Assembly: GCA_017463035.1 (NCBI GenBank)
Contig: JAFTPY010000094.1
Location: 1-8,739 of the forward strand
DNA length: 8,739 bases
Direction: 5' to 3'
Source of the DNA: Lachnospiraceae bacterium
Lineage (GTDB): Bacteria > Bacillota > Clostridia > Lachnospirales > Lachnospiraceae
This document shows, piece after piece, positions 6,482 through 8,739 of the stretch (its first letter is position 1; each line of letters opens with the position of its first letter). A program made the translations under genes and the position numbers. A model generated the notes under the pieces. The model saw only the letters and a program-made list of their open reading frames with translations, had not been told where the DNA came from and did no database searches.

Positions 6482-7417
6482 TTATTTATCCAGCACCGCG
6501 TGAGCTTCCTTTGTTATACGGTCTGCCTGACGTACCAGCTCGTCCGCCTCAGGAGACAACGGCATTACGGAAAAGGCTGCATCGATTTCCTCGTAATCTT
6601 CGTCCGGCTCCGCAAACTCCGTACCATCCGACGTCTCGCCCTCCGGCAGTTCTGTCCTGTCACCACGCAATTCCTTCGTCTTTTCCATGTACAACAAATA
6701 TTCGATATTTCCTTCCGGTCCCCGAATCGGTGAAAAAGAAAGTCCCAACATCAAAAATCCCAAGGAATCCGCATAACGGATCACCTGCTCAATGACCTCC
6801 AAGTGGGTCTCCCGTTCCCTTACAACGCCCTTTTTGCCTACCTTCTCGCGACCGGCTTCAAACTGGGGCTTAATGAGGCAAACAATCCGGGCCCCGACCT
6901 TCATCAAATCGTATACCGGAGCCAATACCTTTGTAAGAGAAATAAACGCCACGTCAATGGATACAAAATCCACCTGTTCCCCGATGTCCTCCGGGGTCAC
7001 ATAACGGATGTTGGTCTGCTCCATGGATACCACACGCTCATCGGTACGCAGCTTCCATGCCAGCTGATTGGTCCCTACATCTACCGCAAACACCTTTACG
7101 GCACCGTTCTGCAGCATACAGTCCGTGAAACCGCCCGTAGAAGATCCTACGTCCATACATACCGCTCCGTCTAAGGCAACGCCGAACTCATCGATTGCCT
7201 TTTCTAACTTAAAGCCCCCACGGCTCACGTACTTCATTGCCATGCCCCGAAGCTCGATTTCCGCACTTTCCGGCACATTTGTCCCGGCCTTATCCTCTCT
7301 TACGCCGTCCACAAACACATTTCCTGCCATAATATAGGCCTTCGCCTTTTCTCTGGATTCTGCCAGATTCCGCTTTACCAAAAGCACATCCAGCCGTTCC
7401 TTTTTCTTCTCTGCCAT
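6482..7417 (-). CDS. tlyA: TlyA family rRNA (cytidine-2'-O)-methyltransferase with acidic C-terminal insert
   Basis: TlyA (YqxC in Bacillus) uses S-adenosylmethionine to methylate the 2'-O of cytidine in rRNA; family members act at C1920 of 23S and some also at C1409 of 16S. The N-terminal S4 RNA-binding domain spans about residues 7-65 (RLDVLLVKRNLAESREKAKA). The FtsJ-like methyltransferase domain follows: SRGGFKLEKA (65-74) with Lys70, the SAM loop MDVGSSTGGFTD (88-99), SIDVAFISL (153-161) with Asp155, and IKPQFEAGREKVGKKG (182-197). The 311-residue length exceeds the usual 270 or so. The excess is a strongly acidic stretch at about 246-290, followed by the normal last helix ending EAHAVLDK. 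The start at 7417 is set by the family and by GGAGGAG at 7423-7429; the open frame upstream overlaps dxs. It lies 13 bases after dxs, as expected for one operon. Some relatives are annotated as hemolysins, an old label. Confidence 0.95.
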   Translation of the reverse strand: MAEKKKERLDVLLVKRNLAESREKAKAYIMAGNVFVDGVREDKAGTNVPESAEIELRGMAMKYVSRGGFKLEKAIDEFGVALDGAVCMDVGSSTGGFTDCMLQNGAVKVFAVDVGTNQLAWKLRTDERVVSMEQTNIRYVTPEDIGEQVDFVSIDVAFISLTKVLAPVYDLMKVGARIVCLIKPQFEAGREKVGKKGVVRERETHLEVIEQVIRYADSLGFLMLGLSFSPIRGPEGNIEYLLYMEKTKELRGDRTELPEGETSDGTEFAEPDEDYEEIDAAFSVMPLSPEADELVRQADRITKEAHAVLDK

Positions 7418-7422
7418 CCTTA

Positions 7423-7429
7423 CTCCTCC
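7423..7429 (-). promoter_or_regulatory. Ribosome binding site deciding the tlyA start
   Basis: GGAGGAG lies 5 bases before the ATG at 7417, in the short dxs-tlyA gap. It rules against the longer in-frame start at 7513, which would sit inside dxs. Confidence 0.8.
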
Positions 7430-7430
7430 G

Positions 7431-8739
7431 TCAATTGCCCCGATAAAAAGCTCTGACCTCTTCGGCAATTTTTTCTGCCGATAATCCGTATTTTTCCCGC
7501 AATACTGTCGCATCTCCGTGTTCGATATACTGATTCGGAAGTGCGATATTCTTTAAGCGTACATGCCAGCCCCGCTCCGCGTAATAGGCTGCCACCTTTT
7601 CGCCGAAGCCCCCGGACTGCACGTTTTCTTCTAACGTCACAACCACACGATGATTTGCCGCCATCTCATCCAGAAGAGACATATCCAGCGGAGAGATAAA
7701 GCGCATATTTACCACCGTTGCCCGGTAGGATCCTGCCTGTAACAACGCTCTTACCTTCACCGCAGTCTCTACCATACTGCCCACCGCCAAAAGCGCAATT
7801 TCATTCTCTTTATAAAGTACCTCCGCTTTTCCGTGAACAAGAGGTGTTCGTGTTTCTTCCGTCATATCACAAGCCTGTCCTCTCGGATAACGAAGGGCTA
7901 CCGGCTGCTTTAATTCCACCGCAAACCGAAGCATCTCCTTTAACTCTGCCCCATCCCTCGGAGCCATTACCGTCATCCCCGGAATATGGGACAAATAAGA
8001 GATATCTAAAATCCCCTGATGGGTCTCACCGTCGTTCCCCACAATACCGGCACGGTCCACGGCAAATACCACCGGAAGACCTCCGACACATACATCATGC
8101 ACAATCTGGTCATAGGCACGTTGCAGGAACGTGGAATATACCGCCACCACCGGACTATATCCCCCTGCCGCCAGCCCCGCTGCGAAGGTCACCGCATGCT
8201 CTTCTGCAATTCCCACATCAAAGAACCTCTCCGGATACTGCTTTGCAAACGCATCCAGTCCCGTTCCCTGGGGCATTGCCGCCGTAATGGCCGCCACCTT
8301 CGGATTCTCCTTTGCCAGTTCGCAGATAGCATCGGAAAACACGGAAGTATAGCTCTTCCCGGAGGCTTTCCTTAACACCTTCCCGGTCTTAATATCAAAA
8401 GGATCCACTCCATGGAAGGAACTCGGGTCGGCTTTTGCAAACTCATAGCCCTTTCCCTTTTCCGTCACCACATGCACCAGCACCGGCTTATTTGCCTGAA
8501 AAGCTGTCTTAAACGCACGGGTCATCAGTTCAACATTGTGTCCGTCAATAGGCCCCACATAGGTAATCCCCATGTCCTCAAAAAACATTCCAGGCACAAT
8601 AAAGTGCTTGATGGAATCCTTGGAACGCTTTAATCCGTACACCAGCTTTGTACCGAACTTCGTCTTCCGGAGGGTCTGTTCCAAATCATCCTTAAATTCC
8701 ATATATTTTGCATTGGTACGTACCTTCCCGAGATATGCC
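7431..8739 (-). CDS. dxs: 1-deoxy-D-xylulose-5-phosphate synthase, N-terminus cut by window edge
   Basis: DXS condenses pyruvate with glyceraldehyde 3-phosphate, using thiamine diphosphate, in the first step of the MEP route to isoprenoids; its product also feeds thiamine and pyridoxal synthesis. The window holds the last 435 codons or so of a protein usually near 620 residues, so the first part of the thiamine-binding domain is missing. The frame is open through the right edge, and the ATG at 8702 is internal. Seen in order: GITYVGPIDGHN of the first domain; the pyrimidine-binding domain with FFDVGIAEEHAVTFAAG, whose Glu is the thiamine-activating acid; VDRAGIVGNDGETHQG with the family His; ALRYPRG; and the C-terminal transketolase domain with VVTLEENVQSGGFG. 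The gene is intact to its stop. It lies 13 bases before tlyA, as in the conserved Firmicute cluster with ispA and xseB, which should lie upstream outside the window. Confidence 0.98.
   Translation of the reverse strand, partial: AYLGKVRTNAKYMEFKDDLEQTLRKTKFGTKLVYGLKRSKDSIKHFIVPGMFFEDMGITYVGPIDGHNVELMTRAFKTAFQANKPVLVHVVTEKGKGYEFAKADPSSFHGVDPFDIKTGKVLRKASGKSYTSVFSDAICELAKENPKVAAITAAMPQGTGLDAFAKQYPERFFDVGIAEEHAVTFAAGLAAGGYSPVVAVYSTFLQRAYDQIVHDVCVGGLPVVFAVDRAGIVGNDGETHQGILDISYLSHIPGMTVMAPRDGAELKEMLRFAVELKQPVALRYPRGQACDMTEETRTPLVHGKAEVLYKENEIALLAVGSMVETAVKVRALLQAGSYRATVVNMRFISPLDMSLLDEMAANHRVVVTLEENVQSGGFGEKVAAYYAERGWHVRLKNIALPNQYIEHGDATVLREKYGLSAEKIAEEVRAFYRGN

Noticed and set aside
6454..6795. 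Plus-strand open frames opposite the tlyA 3' end and gap
   Set aside because: The composition is low-quality and they overlap the tlyA coding end in antisense; they are shadow frames.
7418..7513. Longer tlyA starting at 7513
   Set aside because: It would overlap dxs by more than 80 bases and adds residues not seen in the family; GGAGGAG points to 7417.
7718..8287. Plus-strand open frame of 189 codons antisense to dxs
   Set aside because: The product is proline- and serine-rich with no recognisable domain, and it lies wholly opposite a well-conserved dxs. It is a shadow of that gene's codon pattern.

Overview
The window is a stretch of chromosome from a Gram-positive anaerobe-type Firmicute, most likely class Clostridia and probably Lachnospiraceae. 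The signs are the gene order dxs-tlyA-nadK-argR, strong GGAGG ribosome binding sites before most genes, and close protein-level resemblance of YebC and GltX to that group. The taxonomic call rests on recognition, not on a search. All nine genes lie on the minus strand, so transcription runs from high to low coordinates. No mobile element, CRISPR array, tRNA or rRNA was seen.

Region A (8739 to about 4260) is housekeeping. It starts with a dxs truncated by the window edge (isoprenoid precursor synthesis), followed 13 bases later by tlyA (rRNA 2'-O-methyltransferase). A 123-base gap holding a candidate sigma-A promoter then leads into nadK (NADP synthesis), argR (arginine repressor) and yebC (translation factor/regulator). 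In many Firmicutes recN follows argR; here yebC and gltX stand in that place.

Region B (4260 to 2727) is gltX, glutamyl-tRNA synthetase. Its start lies one base past the yebC stop and its Shine-Dalgarno sequence lies inside the yebC coding end. It is closed by a strong rho-independent terminator at 2727-2765. The likely transcription unit is therefore nadK-argR-yebC-gltX, perhaps with read-through from dxs-tlyA.

Region C (2705 to 1) is a separate accessory operon with its own candidate promoter (2677-2705). It encodes a histidine-phosphatase-fold protein with a changed RHG motif, a RimJ/RimL-type GNAT acetyltransferase, an alpha/beta hydrolase of the PAF-acetylhydrolase type (joined to the acetyltransferase by an ATGA overlap), and a small P-loop kinase cut by the left edge. 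Their shared function is unknown; group-transfer and group-removal enzymes on small molecules or proteins is an inference only.

I see no convincing undescribed system. The items most worth checking are the QHT-type phosphatase, the composition of the accessory operon, the acidic C-terminal insert in TlyA, and the yebC-gltX pair in the usual place of recN.
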